DNA of 64,000 nucleotides from JACPDH01 sp041671505 (GCA_041671505.1 JBAZBK010000002.1:186001-250000); one strand, 5' to 3'; positions 28,393 to 38,100 are shown, counted from the stretch's first letter. Program-made: numbers and translations. Notes: a model not told the origin generated them from the sequence alone.

Positions 28393-30105
28393 TTATCGAG
28401 TCGCCGCAGAAAGCACGCCGTTCAGTGCGTTCCTAAGGCGAGTCTGGATTGCGACAATCTGTGACTCGAGATGGTCGCATGCCGCGATGATCTCGCCCAC
28501 TCTGGCCACGATACGATGTTGCTCTTCGAGTGGCGGTACGGGGATTGGAACCTCTCTTAGCTTGGCTTGGGAAATATTCATCTGCATGACCGCCATGCCC
28601 GATTTTGCTTGCTCGAGCGCCCAGCGCGACCGACCTGCATTGAGAGCGATCGCGATAAACGCAGAATCGACGATCGGAAGTACGCGAAGTCGAATGATTT
28701 TGTCCGAAATCATGAGTCGCGATTCAACCTTGTCGATCACGCAACAAACTCCGACCCGCTGTTTCGGTCCCGCTCGGGTAACCAGAACGTCTCCGACCCT
28801 CGCCTCGTACTGGGGTCTGGCACGAAGCTTGTTCGGCAGCGCCTTATTTTCCTTGTCGCTGAACGCCAATCTCTGGACGGCCGTCGTCTTCAGGACTCCC
28901 CATGTTGACGAAGCCCCTCTCGGGGTTGCCTCACACTGAGGACTCCAGCCTGAGTCCATTTTTGCGACCAGGTCGTCAATTGACTTCCAAGCCCAGGAAC
29001 TTGGTACCTGCAGATCATCGCTCGAAATCAGCTCTTCCGGTGCGCTGTGCGAAACAATCTCGTCGCATTCACGTGCCGCGGGTTGGTAGCTTTGCGTTGA
29101 CTCCGGGATGCGATCCGAACTCTGCGGGACGAGGCGACCTGTGACTGCTAGCTCAAGAACTGTCTGACGAACTGACTGAAGGTGTTCCTCGCGCGTGATG
29201 AGACGTGGATGATGGCAAATGTGGAAGCGGACGGCGGCGCCGAAGGCGTCGGGGTCGGTGGCGGTGTTGAGGCGGTGGAGGGAGGCGGCGACGAGGCGGT
29301 CGCGGCGGCGCTCACGCTCGGACTGGGCCGCTTCAAGGCGGTCGCACAGCGCCATCAGTTCGTCCACCTTGGCGACGATGCGGTGTTGTTCGGCGAGAGG
29401 AGGAAGGGGGAATGCAAGGTTCGCGACGATCTTTCCTGACACTTCGCGGAACGTGGTTCCCGGAGCTTTCGCGTCGATTCGCTCGGCGAAGGCCTGAAAG
29501 AACAATGCGATGTATCGTCCGCACTCAGGCACGAACGGTACGACCGACTTGAATCCTTGATTTGTTGAGATCTCGTTCGAGGCGATCGCTACGTACCCGA
29601 TCGGCGCCCTACTCGTGAAGAGGACCGTGCCCTTCGGCATCAAAGTCGCGGAAGACAAACTCAACCCCTGCTCTGTGAGGTCCCGCGCACCGCGCGAGAC
29701 ATAGAGCCCTTTGTGGCTCCCCAGATCGGCAGGCGTGAGCCACGGAATCCCGGAGCCTGAAATCGAGAAGTTCTTTGCGTCCTTGCTCGGAGGTGTACCG
29801 CCGCCTATGACGGCACCTACATCCGACAGCCGACACCAAGCCCATGACGCCGGCGCAGAGAAGTACTCATCCTCATCGTGCCGCCCCTCTAGAGCAGTGG
29901 AATCGCGTATCAACCTAGCCTTCACTAAGCGGTTGCGCTCTGCTGCCAGCCGCTCTAGAAACGAGGTCGCCGTTTCATCTCTCCGATCCTGCTTGACCAG
30001 CTTCCCCTGCACCGCCAGGTCGAGAATGAACTGTCTCAATCGCGGGATCGCGTCGGGTGCTTCGCTGAGCCGGTCGAACTGCTCGAGGAGAAGCTTCGCG
30101 TTCAT
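28393..30105 (-). CDS. hsdS: Type I restriction-modification specificity subunit
   Basis: 570 residues. Picks the bipartite DNA target for the HsdM methylase. Two target-recognition domains are each followed by a helical spacer: the first begins PASWAWCRLSDVGAVIGGGT and its spacer is PLPPLAEQHRIVAKVDELMA; the second begins PSSWAWKSIDDLVAKMDSGW with spacer PVPPLEEQHRIVARVGEII. An N-terminal helical extension (LLEQFDRLSEAPDAIPRLRQ) and the matching central segment (REEHLQSVRQTVLELAVTGR) are typical of this subfamily. The ATG at 30105 overlaps the hsdM stop by 4 bases; the longer frame is spurious. It appears intact. Confidence 0.92.
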   Translation of the reverse strand: MNAKLLLEQFDRLSEAPDAIPRLRQFILDLAVQGKLVKQDRRDETATSFLERLAAERNRLVKARLIRDSTALEGRHDEDEYFSAPASWAWCRLSDVGAVIGGGTPPSKDAKNFSISGSGIPWLTPADLGSHKGLYVSRGARDLTEQGLSLSSATLMPKGTVLFTSRAPIGYVAIASNEISTNQGFKSVVPFVPECGRYIALFFQAFAERIDAKAPGTTFREVSGKIVANLAFPLPPLAEQHRIVAKVDELMALCDRLEAAQSERERRRDRLVAASLHRLNTATDPDAFGAAVRFHICHHPRLITREEHLQSVRQTVLELAVTGRLVPQSSDRIPESTQSYQPAARECDEIVSHSAPEELISSDDLQVPSSWAWKSIDDLVAKMDSGWSPQCEATPRGASSTWGVLKTTAVQRLAFSDKENKALPNKLRARPQYEARVGDVLVTRAGPKQRVGVCCVIDKVESRLMISDKIIRLRVLPIVDSAFIAIALNAGRSRWALEQAKSGMAVMQMNISQAKLREVPIPVPPLEEQHRIVARVGEIIAACDHLESQIVAIQTRLRNALNGVLSAATR

Positions 30106-31556
30106 CTCAACAGCGCCTCTTCGAGCATGGCGCGGAGTTTGTCGCGAAGCGCGGCGGCCTCGCGCTCGGCTTCGTCGAGCTTGGAGAGGAGCTCTTCGGG
30201 GTCGCCATGGTCGTCTTCGACGGTGTGCGGGTTCTTGATGTCGAGGTTGTAGCCGCGCGCCTTGATCTCGTCGGCGGTCACCTTCCAGGCGACTTCGCTC
30301 TCGACTCTCCCCTTCCGCTTCGCGCCGCCCCACCAGTCGACGCACGGCTTCAGATGCTCGACGCGGATCGGCCTCGTCATCGAGTAGGCCTTCTGCCCCT
30401 CGGGGACGCGGTGCTCGTAGAACCAGACTTCCTTCGTCGGCTCTCCCTTCTCGAAGAAGAGGAGGTTCGTGCCGATGCTGGCGTACGGCTTGAACACGCT
30501 GTTCGGCAGCCTGACGATCGTGTGGAGGTTACATTCCTCCATCAGGTGCTCCTTCAACCGCGTCTTCACTCCTTCGCCGAAGAGCGTTCCGTCGGGGAGC
30601 ACCACCGCCGCGCGGCCGCCCGATTTCAGCAACCTCACGATCAGCGCAAGGAAGAGATCCGCCGTCTCGCGCGTCTGGAAGTGCTTCGGGAAGTTGCTCT
30701 CGATCCCGTCTTCCTCGCGCCCGCCGAACGGTGGGTTCGTCAGCACGACGTCGACGCGGTCGGCCTCGCCGTAGCTGATGTACGGCCGCGCGAGGGTGTT
30801 GTCGTGACGCACGAACGAGGGGTCGTCGATGCCGTGCAGCAGCATGTTCGTGACGCAGAGCATGTGCGGGAGCTGTTTCTTCTCCGTCGCTCGCAGTCCG
30901 GATTGGAGCTTCTGCTCGTCGCTCCCCTTCTTCACGTAGCGCTCGCGCATGAGGCGGATGGCGCAGGTGAGGAAGCCTCCGGTGCCGCACGCGGGGTCGA
31001 AGAGGATCTCGCCGGGCCGTGGGTCGATCCGGTCGGCCATGAACGCGGTTACCGCGCGCGGCGTGTAGTACTCGCCCGCGTTCCCCGCGCTCTGGAGGTC
31101 GTTGAGGATCTGCTCGTAGATCTCCCCGAAGTGCTGGCGCTCTTTCAGGTTGTTGAAGTCGATGCCGTTGATCTTGTTGATCACCTGCCGCATCAGCTGG
31201 CCCGACTTCATGTAGTTGTAGGCGTCCTCGAAGACGTCGCGGACGACGCGCTTGCGGCCGTCGTTCGCGACGCCGGTGAGGCTCTTGAGCTTCGGGAAGA
31301 GCCCAACATTCACGAATTCGAGGAGGTCGTCGCCGGTGATTCCCTCGGGGTCAGCAGCCCAGGCGCGCCAGCGGAGCTTCGCCGGTATCGGCGAGCGGTA
31401 GCCGTCCTGCATCAGCTCGAGCTCGTTGTCCTGGTCGTCGATGATCTTGAGGAAGAACATCCAGCAGAGCTGCGAGATGCGCTGGGCGTCGCCGTCGACG
31501 CCGGAGTCCTGGCGCATGATGTCCTGGATTGATTTGACGGTGTTTCGTACGGTCAT
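30102..31556 (-). CDS. hsdM: Type I restriction-modification adenine-N6 methyltransferase subunit
   Basis: 484 residues. Methylates adenine in the HsdS target using SAM. The N-terminal HsdM_N helical domain (about 1-140) precedes the N6_Mtase core with SAM motif DPACGTGGF and catalytic motif IV NPPFGG; FKPYASIGTNLLFFEKG and a C-terminal coiled coil (EELLSKLDEAEREAAALRDK) complete the family pattern. Reading frame intact. It couples to hsdS by a 4-base overlap, but is separated from the hsdR remnant by about 290 bases of palindromic repeats. Confidence 0.95.
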   Translation of the reverse strand: MTVRNTVKSIQDIMRQDSGVDGDAQRISQLCWMFFLKIIDDQDNELELMQDGYRSPIPAKLRWRAWAADPEGITGDDLLEFVNVGLFPKLKSLTGVANDGRKRVVRDVFEDAYNYMKSGQLMRQVINKINGIDFNNLKERQHFGEIYEQILNDLQSAGNAGEYYTPRAVTAFMADRIDPRPGEILFDPACGTGGFLTCAIRLMRERYVKKGSDEQKLQSGLRATEKKQLPHMLCVTNMLLHGIDDPSFVRHDNTLARPYISYGEADRVDVVLTNPPFGGREEDGIESNFPKHFQTRETADLFLALIVRLLKSGGRAAVVLPDGTLFGEGVKTRLKEHLMEECNLHTIVRLPNSVFKPYASIGTNLLFFEKGEPTKEVWFYEHRVPEGQKAYSMTRPIRVEHLKPCVDWWGGAKRKGRVESEVAWKVTADEIKARGYNLDIKNPHTVEDDHGDPEELLSKLDEAEREAAALRDKLRAMLEEALLR

Positions 31557-31574
31557 GAGTGGGTGGGGTCCGTT

Positions 31575-31840
31575 AGGTTAGGCCGATTGGGCGATTCGCA
31601 CGCCGGAGGCGTGCCAGAAGGTAGCCCCGGGTCGCCCCGCCCCGCGGGGCGACCCGGGGTAACGAGGACGAATATTGAGCGCACCCCGGAGGGGTGCCAG
31701 AGGCGTGGGTACATCCGGTGGGTCTGGCACCCCTCCGGGGTGCCGAACATTTTTCCACGGCATACCGGGGGTCGCCCCGCTTCGCGGGACGACGCCCCGG
31801 CTACCTTCTGGCATCCCTTCGGGATGCCGAGGTAACCACG
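31575..31840. repeat. GC-rich palindrome cluster between hsdR remnant and hsdM
   Basis: Several strong stems in about 265 bases: GGGTCGCCCCGCCCCGCGGG closing on GGCGACCC (about 31637-31662), CACCCCGGAGGGGTGCCAGA (about 31682) with its inverted partner near 31727, and TGGCATCCCTTCGGGATGCC (about 31810). The outer ends are also complementary (GTGCCAGAAGGTAGCCCCGG against GGCTACCTTCTGGCA). The two halves form a large composite inverted repeat. No coding capacity. Confidence 0.75.
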
Positions 31841-31848
31841 GACGCTCC

Positions 31849-33917
31849 TCACGACACCTCCTGGTACAACGCCAACTCCAACTCATGCACGGCCTTCTCG
31901 AATCCCGCTCGGCCGCCGAATTCGTTGATGAGCTGGAGCGGCGTTCCCATCGCGTCGAAGGGGTTCACCTTCAGGATGCGCGGGTCGGTGAGGTCGGTGA
32001 GGCCGTCGTCTTCGTACTTTCGCAAGAGCGCTTCGAGGACGGCGCGTGACTGCTCGCCGTACTTCGTGAATACGTCGCGCTTGCGGACGTTTGCAACGCG
32101 CTCACGGCGCGTGAGGGGCGGCCGGTCGAATGCCACGTGGCAGATGAGGTCGAACGGATCGAGGTTTCCGCCGACTTCTTCCGAGAGCGGCTCGAGCGGC
32201 AGGCCCTCGGCTTCGAGCTCTTCGATAATCGCCTGCTTCCGGTCGCCGGCGTTCCAGCGCCGAAGGAACGCGGCGAGGCTCGCGTAGCGCTTGCGGAGCG
32301 TCTTTTTCGAGTAGTCACGAAGGCTCTCGGTGATGAGCTTGCCGTCCTCGTCGAGATACTCGATCCGCTCCGCGATGATCTGTACGCGGCGTCCATTGAT
32401 GTAGAACTTCCTCTGCTGCCCGTCTTCGTCTTCGTCGATCGCTGCGGGATCGAACACGACGGTCTCGTCGTCGCCGGGCTGTGCCGGAAGGGAGGCGCCT
32501 TCTTCGTCGTGCGCGAGTGCGTCGTTGGGGGGAACGACCGGCTCGTCCTCGCCCGGCGCGTAGACCTGCACCGGCTCGCCGTCGAAGTCGGGATCGGCGA
32601 AGTGGTTCGTCGCTTTCCGGAAGTCGATCAGCGTGAAGTAGAACTTCTTCATGTCCTCGCGGACGCGGGTGCCGCGCCCGAGGATCTGCTTGAACTCCGT
32701 CATCGACCCGACCTCGCGCTCGAGGACGATCAGTTTGCAGGTCTGCGCGTCGACTCCGGTCGAAAGCAGCCGCGACGTCGTCACGATCACCGGATACTTC
32801 GCCTCGGGGTCGATGAAGTTGCCAACCTGATCGCAACCTTCGGGGTCGTCGCCGGTGATCCGCATGATGTAGCGCGAGCTCTGCGCGACGAGATCGCCGT
32901 TCTCGTTGACGAGCGCCTGCCGCATCCGCGAGGCGTGCTCGGTGTCGACGCAGAAGACGATGGTCTGCTGGAAGCGATCACCAGACTCGCAGAGGAACTC
33001 CGTGATCTTCTTCGCGACACGCTTCGTCCGCTCGTCGATGACGAGCTCGCGGTCGAAGTCCTTCTGGTTGTAGACGCGGTCCTCGATCAGGTTCCCGTTC
33101 CGGTCCGTCTCGCCGGGACGCGGGCGGTAACCTTCGACGTCAACGTCGAGATGCACTTTCACCACTTTGTAAGGCGCGAGGAATCCGTCGCGGATTCCTT
33201 CCTTCAGGGAGTAGCTGTAAACCGGCGGGCCGAAGTAGTGGATGTTCGAGACGTATTCGGTCTCCTTCGGCGTCGCGGTGAGGCCGATCTGCGTCGCCGA
33301 CGAGAAGTACTCGAGGATCTCGCGCCACGCCGAATCGTCGGCCGCGCTGCCGCGATGACACTCGTCCACGACGATCAGGTCGAAGAAATTCTCCGAGAGC
33401 TCACGGTAGAGCTTCTGGCGGTCCTCGGGGCCGGTGATCGCCTAGTAGAGCCCGAGGTAAATCTCGTACGAGGTGTCGATGCGTCGGTACTTGTCGATCG
33501 CCGTCGGGAGCGCCTCCTCGCGGCCATCGTCGCGCTCGATCGTTCTCGATTGCGTCGAGAGCTTCGCCATCGCCGAGCCGAAGGGGCGAAAGTCGTTGAC
33601 CATCGTCTGGTCGATCAGAACGTTCCGGTCGGCGAGGAAGAGGATTCGCTTCTTTCGCTTCGACTTCCAGAGTCGCCAGATGATCTGGAACGCCGTGTAG
33701 GTCTTCCCGGTGCCGGTCGCCATGACGAGGAGGAGCCGATTCTGCCCGTTGGCGATCGCCTCGACCGTCCGGTTAATTGCGATTCGCTGGTAATAGCGAG
33801 CTTCCTTGCCACCGGGGTCCTCGTAGTAGTTCTGATCGAGTCCCATCCCGCGGCCGCAAGGGCCGGGGTGATGAACTTCGTGCAGATATCGCGTTCGGTG
33901 AGGACTTTCTTGTTCAC
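31849..33917 (-). pseudogene. hsdR: Type I restriction subunit, disrupted by internal deletion and amber codon
   Basis: Starting at GTG 33917 the frame reads VNKKVLTERDICTKFITPAL then AAAGWD, the normal HsdR N-terminus. Sequence then jumps, in another reading frame, to GLDQNYYEDPGGKEARYYQR, which in intact proteins lies after the nuclease domain. The segment carrying the D...ExK nuclease centre is thus missing and the junction is out of frame. Downstream, the helicase with Walker A MATGTGKT is broken at 33442-33444 by an in-frame TAG (..EIYLGLY*AITGPEDRQK..), where relatives have Gln (CAG). Reading then continues in frame through DECHRG and the helicase C-terminal half to 31849. A functional restriction subunit cannot be made. 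Confidence 0.92.
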
Positions 33918-34089
33918 GGGTCTACACCGCGGCTCCCGGTGCAGCCGCAACACGAGAGGGAAACAAGGCTGACTGCATCCGAGGCGCCGGGACAAGGATA
34001 GTGTATTTTCCTCGCCTGGCACCGCCAGGCCTTACCAGTGGCTCGTATTGGGCGATCGGTGATACTAACGCAGCGTCAGGACACCGGAC

Positions 34090-35664
34090 ATGCACAACGC
34101 CACTCTCGTACTCACGAACGGACGGATCTGGACCGGCGCTTCGTTCGCTCGAAGCGTCACGATCTCCAGCGGGCGCATCGCGGCGCTCGACGCCGCCGCT
34201 CCCGCAGGCGCCCGCGTCATCGACCTCGGCGGGCGTCTCGTCGTTCCCGGCTTCATCGACAATCACCTGCACTTCGTCATGGGAAGCCTGCAGCTCGAGG
34301 CGATCCAGCTCCGCGACGCGACCTCGTTCGAAGAGTTCGCGCGGCGCATCGCGGAGCGGGCGAGCGTGAGCGGCGCGGGCGCGTGGATTACCGGCGGAGG
34401 CTGGGACGAGCATCGCTGGAGCACTCCCCTGCTCCCGCGCCGCGAGTCCATCGATGCCGCCACCGCGCAGAATCCCGTCTTCGTCACACGGCTCGACCTC
34501 CACATGGGGCTCGCCAACAGCGTGGCGCTGAGGCTTGCCGGGATCACCCGGGAGACGCCCGATCCGCCCGGAGGCGCGATCGTCCGCGACGCCGGCGGCG
34601 AGCCGACCGGAGCGCTGAAAGACGCTGCGATGCGGCTGGTCATGGCGGTGATCCCGCCACCCGACGCCGCATCGCGAATCGCTGCAATGCGGCGCGGCCT
34701 GCGCGAAGCGGCGCGGTTAGGGGTGACGTCGTTCTGCGACATGGGGATGTCGGCCGAGGCATTCGACGACTTCCGCGCCTGGCAGCGCCTCGACCGCGAC
34801 GGAGAGCTCACCGCGCGGGCCTGGATGTACCTCCCGATCGCGTCGTGGGAGCGGCTTCGCGACGCTGCGCTGGAGAAGAGCTTCGGAAGCAGCCGGTTGA
34901 AAATCGGCGGGCTGAAAGGCTTCGCGGATGGCTCGTTAGGCTCCGCGACAGCCGCGTTTCGCGAGCCGTATGCCGGCGAGCCGTGCAACTGCGGACTGCT
35001 GATGGAGCCGATGACCGATGGCTCGATGTCGCGGTGGATCGCCGGGGCCGACGCACACGAGTTGCAGCTCGCGATTCACGCGATCGGCGATCGCGCGAAC
35101 GCGGACGTCCTGACGATGTTCGAGTCGCTCCCCTCGTTTCGCGATCGGCGGCTCCGCATCGAGCACGCGCAGCACCTCGACGCCGGGCTCGTCCGCCGCA
35201 TCGCGGAGGGGCGCGTCGTCGCATCGATGCAGCCGTACCACGCGGCGGACGACGGCCGCTGGGCCGAAGCGAGACTCGGCGCGGAGCGCGCGTCCTGGGC
35301 GTTCCCCTTCCGCTCGCTCCTCGATGCGGGCGCGGTCGTCACGTTCGGCTCCGACTGGCCCGTGGCGCCGCTCGACCCGATCGCAGGCATTCACGCCGCG
35401 GTCACGCGCCGGACGATCGACGGGGCGAACCCGGACGGATGGATTCCCGAACAGAAGATCGCCGTCGCCGAAGCGTTGTGCTCCTACACGTCTTCCAGCG
35501 CGTGGGCAGTCTTCGCAGAGCGGGAGGTTGGAACCATCGCGCCGGGGATGCGTGCGGACCTCGCCGTTCTCTCACACGATCTCTTCACCATCGCGCCCGA
35601 GGAGATCGAATCGGTCACGGTCGACATGACGATCTTCGACGGGCGCGTGGTTCACGAGGCGTAA
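34090..35664 (+). CDS. Metal-dependent amidohydrolase, YtcJ-like
   Basis: 524 residues of the amidohydrolase_3 family (PF07969), a TIM-barrel with a small composite sheet domain at both ends. Metal-site segments: VVPGFIDNHLHF (first His pair), LAIHAIGDRAN and IEHAQHLDAG (distal His), and FGSDWPVAPLDP with the catalytic Asp. GLKGFADGSLGSATAAF is a conserved family stretch carrying the likely bridging Lys. Substrate unknown; relatives act on N-acyl or formamide bonds. Its promoter must lie in the 172-base gap shared with the hsdR remnant, which also holds a small CCTGGC..GCCAGG palindrome near 34014. Confidence 0.88.
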   Translation: MHNATLVLTNGRIWTGASFARSVTISSGRIAALDAAAPAGARVIDLGGRLVVPGFIDNHLHFVMGSLQLEAIQLRDATSFEEFARRIAERASVSGAGAWITGGGWDEHRWSTPLLPRRESIDAATAQNPVFVTRLDLHMGLANSVALRLAGITRETPDPPGGAIVRDAGGEPTGALKDAAMRLVMAVIPPPDAASRIAAMRRGLREAARLGVTSFCDMGMSAEAFDDFRAWQRLDRDGELTARAWMYLPIASWERLRDAALEKSFGSSRLKIGGLKGFADGSLGSATAAFREPYAGEPCNCGLLMEPMTDGSMSRWIAGADAHELQLAIHAIGDRANADVLTMFESLPSFRDRRLRIEHAQHLDAGLVRRIAEGRVVASMQPYHAADDGRWAEARLGAERASWAFPFRSLLDAGAVVTFGSDWPVAPLDPIAGIHAAVTRRTIDGANPDGWIPEQKIAVAEALCSYTSSSAWAVFAEREVGTIAPGMRADLAVLSHDLFTIAPEEIESVTVDMTIFDGRVVHEA

Positions 35665-35741
35665 GGCGGCGCGGAGCGACGATTCCGGGGATCGACACTG
35701 TGCGGCATGTCGATCACGGCCTAACCTCGCGCGTCTCGCGC

Positions 35742-36887
35742 TCATCGTTTCTTCAGAACGATCCCCGCCTCGATCGGCGACTCGCGACGCGTCTCCGGCG
35801 TGAGGCACGCATCGAACCGGTCGACGATCTCCGAGGCCCATGGCGGGAATGCGCCCTCGTCAGGACCGAGGACGAGACGAATGATCGCGCGCATGTGCCC
35901 CGCGAATCGATCGGGCTTGTCGGCGAGCCCGTAGATGTCTGGCTCGAGAAAGCCACTGCGCCCGGCCGCGCGTTCGAAGAACTCGCGGCGGAAGATCCAC
36001 TTGTCGTCGAGTCGTCGCATCCTCACGACCAGCCGGTTCATGCGTGACCGGACGGAGATGTCGCGGCAGAAGCCGCTGAGCGCGTCGGCAAGAGCGGGAG
36101 AGAGGCGCGGCGCATCGGGACCCGGGAGCTTCAACCCCGCGAGGAATGCGCGCACTTCCGCGGGCAGCACTCTCGACTCGCGCGGTAAGACGTTCCGGTT
36201 CAGCTCGAGCAGAGCCTGAAACACGGATGACACGAGCCGGTTCCCGGCGAGGAATGGCTCGAAGAAGAGAGCAACGCCGTCCGGTCTCAGGATGCGCGCA
36301 CACTCCGCGAGCGTTCGCTGAGGAGCGCGGAGATGATGAAGAATTGCTCCGCCGACGACGAGGTCGAACTGCCGGTCCGCGAAGAGCAGCCGCTCCGCGT
36401 TCTGCTGCAGCAGCGGGACGCTGCGCGTCGGGTACCGCTCGATCAGCGCGGACCGGAGAGCCCCGAGCAGAGGTAGAGAGAGGTCGCTGGCGATGACCTG
36501 TGCCTCCGGATAGAGCTCGAGGAGCGGCAGTACCGTGTTCCCTCCGCCCGAGCCGAGATCGAGAATCCGCGGTGGCTCGTGCCCGACGTCGAGCGAGAAG
36601 TGCCGCTGCGCTTCGACGATGAGGCCCTTCCAGTACTCCGTCGCCTGATAGCGTTCGAGGTACGAGCCGGCGTCCTCGAGAAACTGCCCGTGAATGTAGC
36701 GGGCCACCACAGCGTCGGAGTAGCGCGGCGAATAGATGCCGGCCCATCGAGGGTCGAGGTCGCCGAGATCGGCGACGCCGGTCACCAGTTCGAGGCCGTC
36801 GAAGAGCATGGGTGAAGCTACCACGGACGCGCGCGACCGAAACGACCGCCGCGATTGCAGGCTCAGGCGCGTGAAGAGTCTCTTCAC
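35742..36887 (-). CDS. Class I SAM-dependent methyltransferase
   Basis: 381 residues. SAM loop ILDLGSGGGNTVLPLLE, then VIASDLSLPLL and the LVVGGAILHHLRAPQRTLAE motif typical of Methyltransf_11/23. The long C-terminal region (VLPRESRVLPAEVRAFLAGL onward) is unassigned. The annotated start is a GTG overlapping the upstream regulator's stop codon (GTGA), which suggests coupling; an ATG at 36809 (MLFDGLELVTG) is an alternative and would drop a basic 26-residue leader. Substrate unknown. Confidence 0.78.
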   Translation of the reverse strand: MKRLFTRLSLQSRRSFRSRASVVASPMLFDGLELVTGVADLGDLDPRWAGIYSPRYSDAVVARYIHGQFLEDAGSYLERYQATEYWKGLIVEAQRHFSLDVGHEPPRILDLGSGGGNTVLPLLELYPEAQVIASDLSLPLLGALRSALIERYPTRSVPLLQQNAERLLFADRQFDLVVGGAILHHLRAPQRTLAECARILRPDGVALFFEPFLAGNRLVSSVFQALLELNRNVLPRESRVLPAEVRAFLAGLKLPGPDAPRLSPALADALSGFCRDISVRSRMNRLVVRMRRLDDKWIFRREFFERAAGRSGFLEPDIYGLADKPDRFAGHMRAIIRLVLGPDEGAFPPWASEIVDRFDACLTPETRRESPIEAGIVLKKR

Positions 36888-37345
36888 TTGCCGCGCTTTT
36901 TCCAGGTCGCGAGGGCCTTCTCCGTACTTTCGAGGAGCAACGCGCTCAGTTCCTCGAGTCGCCTGAGGGCCTCTTTCGCGGGTGCCTGGCCGGCAGGAAG
37001 GCCCTTGCGCGCCTGCGAGGAAATTCGCTGCATCGCGCGGTGCCGTTCGAGCTGCCGATGGAGCATGCGCTCCAGGAAGTCGGGCCCGACCTCGAACAGG
37101 TCGCGCCGCTCACCGAGCCGGCTGACACGCCGAATGACTCCCTTGGATTCGAGCAAGCGGGTGTTGGTCGAAACGCTTCCGCGACTCACCTGCAGTTGTT
37201 CGACGAGCTCGTCGAAGGCCACCGGCTCCTGGCGGATCACGAGGAGGCCGACGATCCTTCCGCCGATTCGCGGAAGGCCATCCGCTTCGGCGATCAGCGC
37301 AAGCTGCTCGATGAACTCCACGGCGGCGGGATGGAGCGCTTTCAC
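36884..37345 (-). CDS. GbsR/MarR-family transcriptional regulator (paralogue A)
   Basis: Winged-helix DNA-binding protein, 153 residues. From GTG 37345 it reads VKALHPAAVEFIEQLALIAE, aligning end to end with the next regulator; the upstream in-frame extension is not shared. The wing and recognition helix are in FDELVEQLQVSRGSVSTNTR and LLESKGVIRRVSRLGERRD; a C-terminal helical dimer region follows. It couples by a 4-base overlap to a methyltransferase gene. It is a tandem duplicate of 37437-37943. Confidence 0.82.
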   Translation of the reverse strand: MKALHPAAVEFIEQLALIAEADGLPRIGGRIVGLLVIRQEPVAFDELVEQLQVSRGSVSTNTRLLESKGVIRRVSRLGERRDLFEVGPDFLERMLHRQLERHRAMQRISSQARKGLPAGQAPAKEALRRLEELSALLLESTEKALATWKKRGK

Positions 37346-37436
37346 GCCCGAAGAATAGCCGATGCATGCAGTTCTGCCCAGCTTGACCATACCGTTCATC
37401 AAGCCCTGAACGTACGGCATCGTCTCGTTCCGGCGC

Positions 37437-37943
37437 TCACGACACCGCGACGTCCTCGTGCACTGTCGCGGCGGCTTCGTCCTCGTGTGCGGACTCCCGC
37501 CACTTCGTCAGCATCCGTTCCATCGACTCGACCGAGATGGTGGAGAACGCTTCGATCCGGCGGAGAGCGTCCTTCGCCCTCACGTAGCGCGAGGGAAGGC
37601 GCGAGCGCGCCTCCATCGCCACCAGGCGCATCGAACGCTGCTCCGCGAGACTCCGCTCGATCATTCGCTCCGGGAAACTCGCGTCGACCTCGAACCGGTC
37701 TTTCCGATCGCCGAGATGGGAGATGCGGCGGACCACCCCTCGCGACTCGAGAAGCCGGATGTTCGCCGAGACGCTTCCCTTGCTCACCTGGAGCCGCGAC
37801 ACCAGCTCGTCCGAGGAGAGCGGCGACTCCTCCATCACGAGCAGGCCGAGGATGCAGCCTCCGATGCGGGGAATTCCGGCCGACTCGGCGAGGAGCGAGA
37901 GTCGCTCGATGAACTCCACGGCGGCGGGGTGCAGCATCGTCAC
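37437..37943 (-). CDS. GbsR/MarR-family transcriptional regulator (paralogue B)
   Basis: 168 residues. Winged helix with SDELVSRLQVSKGSVSANIR and LLESRGVVRRISHLGDRKDR. Starts GTG at 37943 (ATG at 37937 is possible). It diverges from the RND efflux operon across a 157-base gap that contains a consensus promoter and a palindromic operator, so it is the likely repressor of that operon and of itself. It shares roughly half its residues with paralogue A by eye. Confidence 0.85.
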   Translation of the reverse strand: MTMLHPAAVEFIERLSLLAESAGIPRIGGCILGLLVMEESPLSSDELVSRLQVSKGSVSANIRLLESRGVVRRISHLGDRKDRFEVDASFPERMIERSLAEQRSMRLVAMEARSRLPSRYVRAKDALRRIEAFSTISVESMERMLTKWRESAHEDEAAATVHEDVAVS

Positions 37944-37964
37944 GAGAACGAAGATAGCTCCCTA

Positions 37965-37993
37965 TTGACAAAATGTCCAGCTAGAACTATTTT
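37965..37993 (+). promoter_or_regulatory. Sigma-70-type promoter of the RND efflux operon
   Basis: TTGACA at 37965-37970 and TATTTT at 37988-37993 with a 17-base spacer, pointing to the membrane-fusion-protein gene at 38101. The best -35/-10 pair seen in the window. Confidence 0.75.
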
Positions 37994-38012
37994 GTTCAGT
38001 CGTGACTGAACA
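37993..38012. promoter_or_regulatory. Palindromic operator, likely GbsR/MarR binding site
   Basis: Perfect 9-base inverted repeat TGTTCAGTC / GACTGAACA around GT, beginning at the last base of the -10 box. A bound repressor would block the start of transcription. A smaller palindrome, GACAAAATGTC, overlaps the -35 box. Confidence 0.75.
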
Positions 38013-38100
38013 CAAAAGCGTTCACGAGATCGAGAACGACCGGCGGCGGAGTCGCCAGGCGACATCGCAATCCGATTCGTCCCACCTCAAAGGAGTCCTC

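Noticed and set aside
33442..33444. Programmed readthrough of the hsdR amber codon
   Set aside because: The nuclease domain is also deleted out of frame upstream, so readthrough would not restore a working protein; mutation is simpler.
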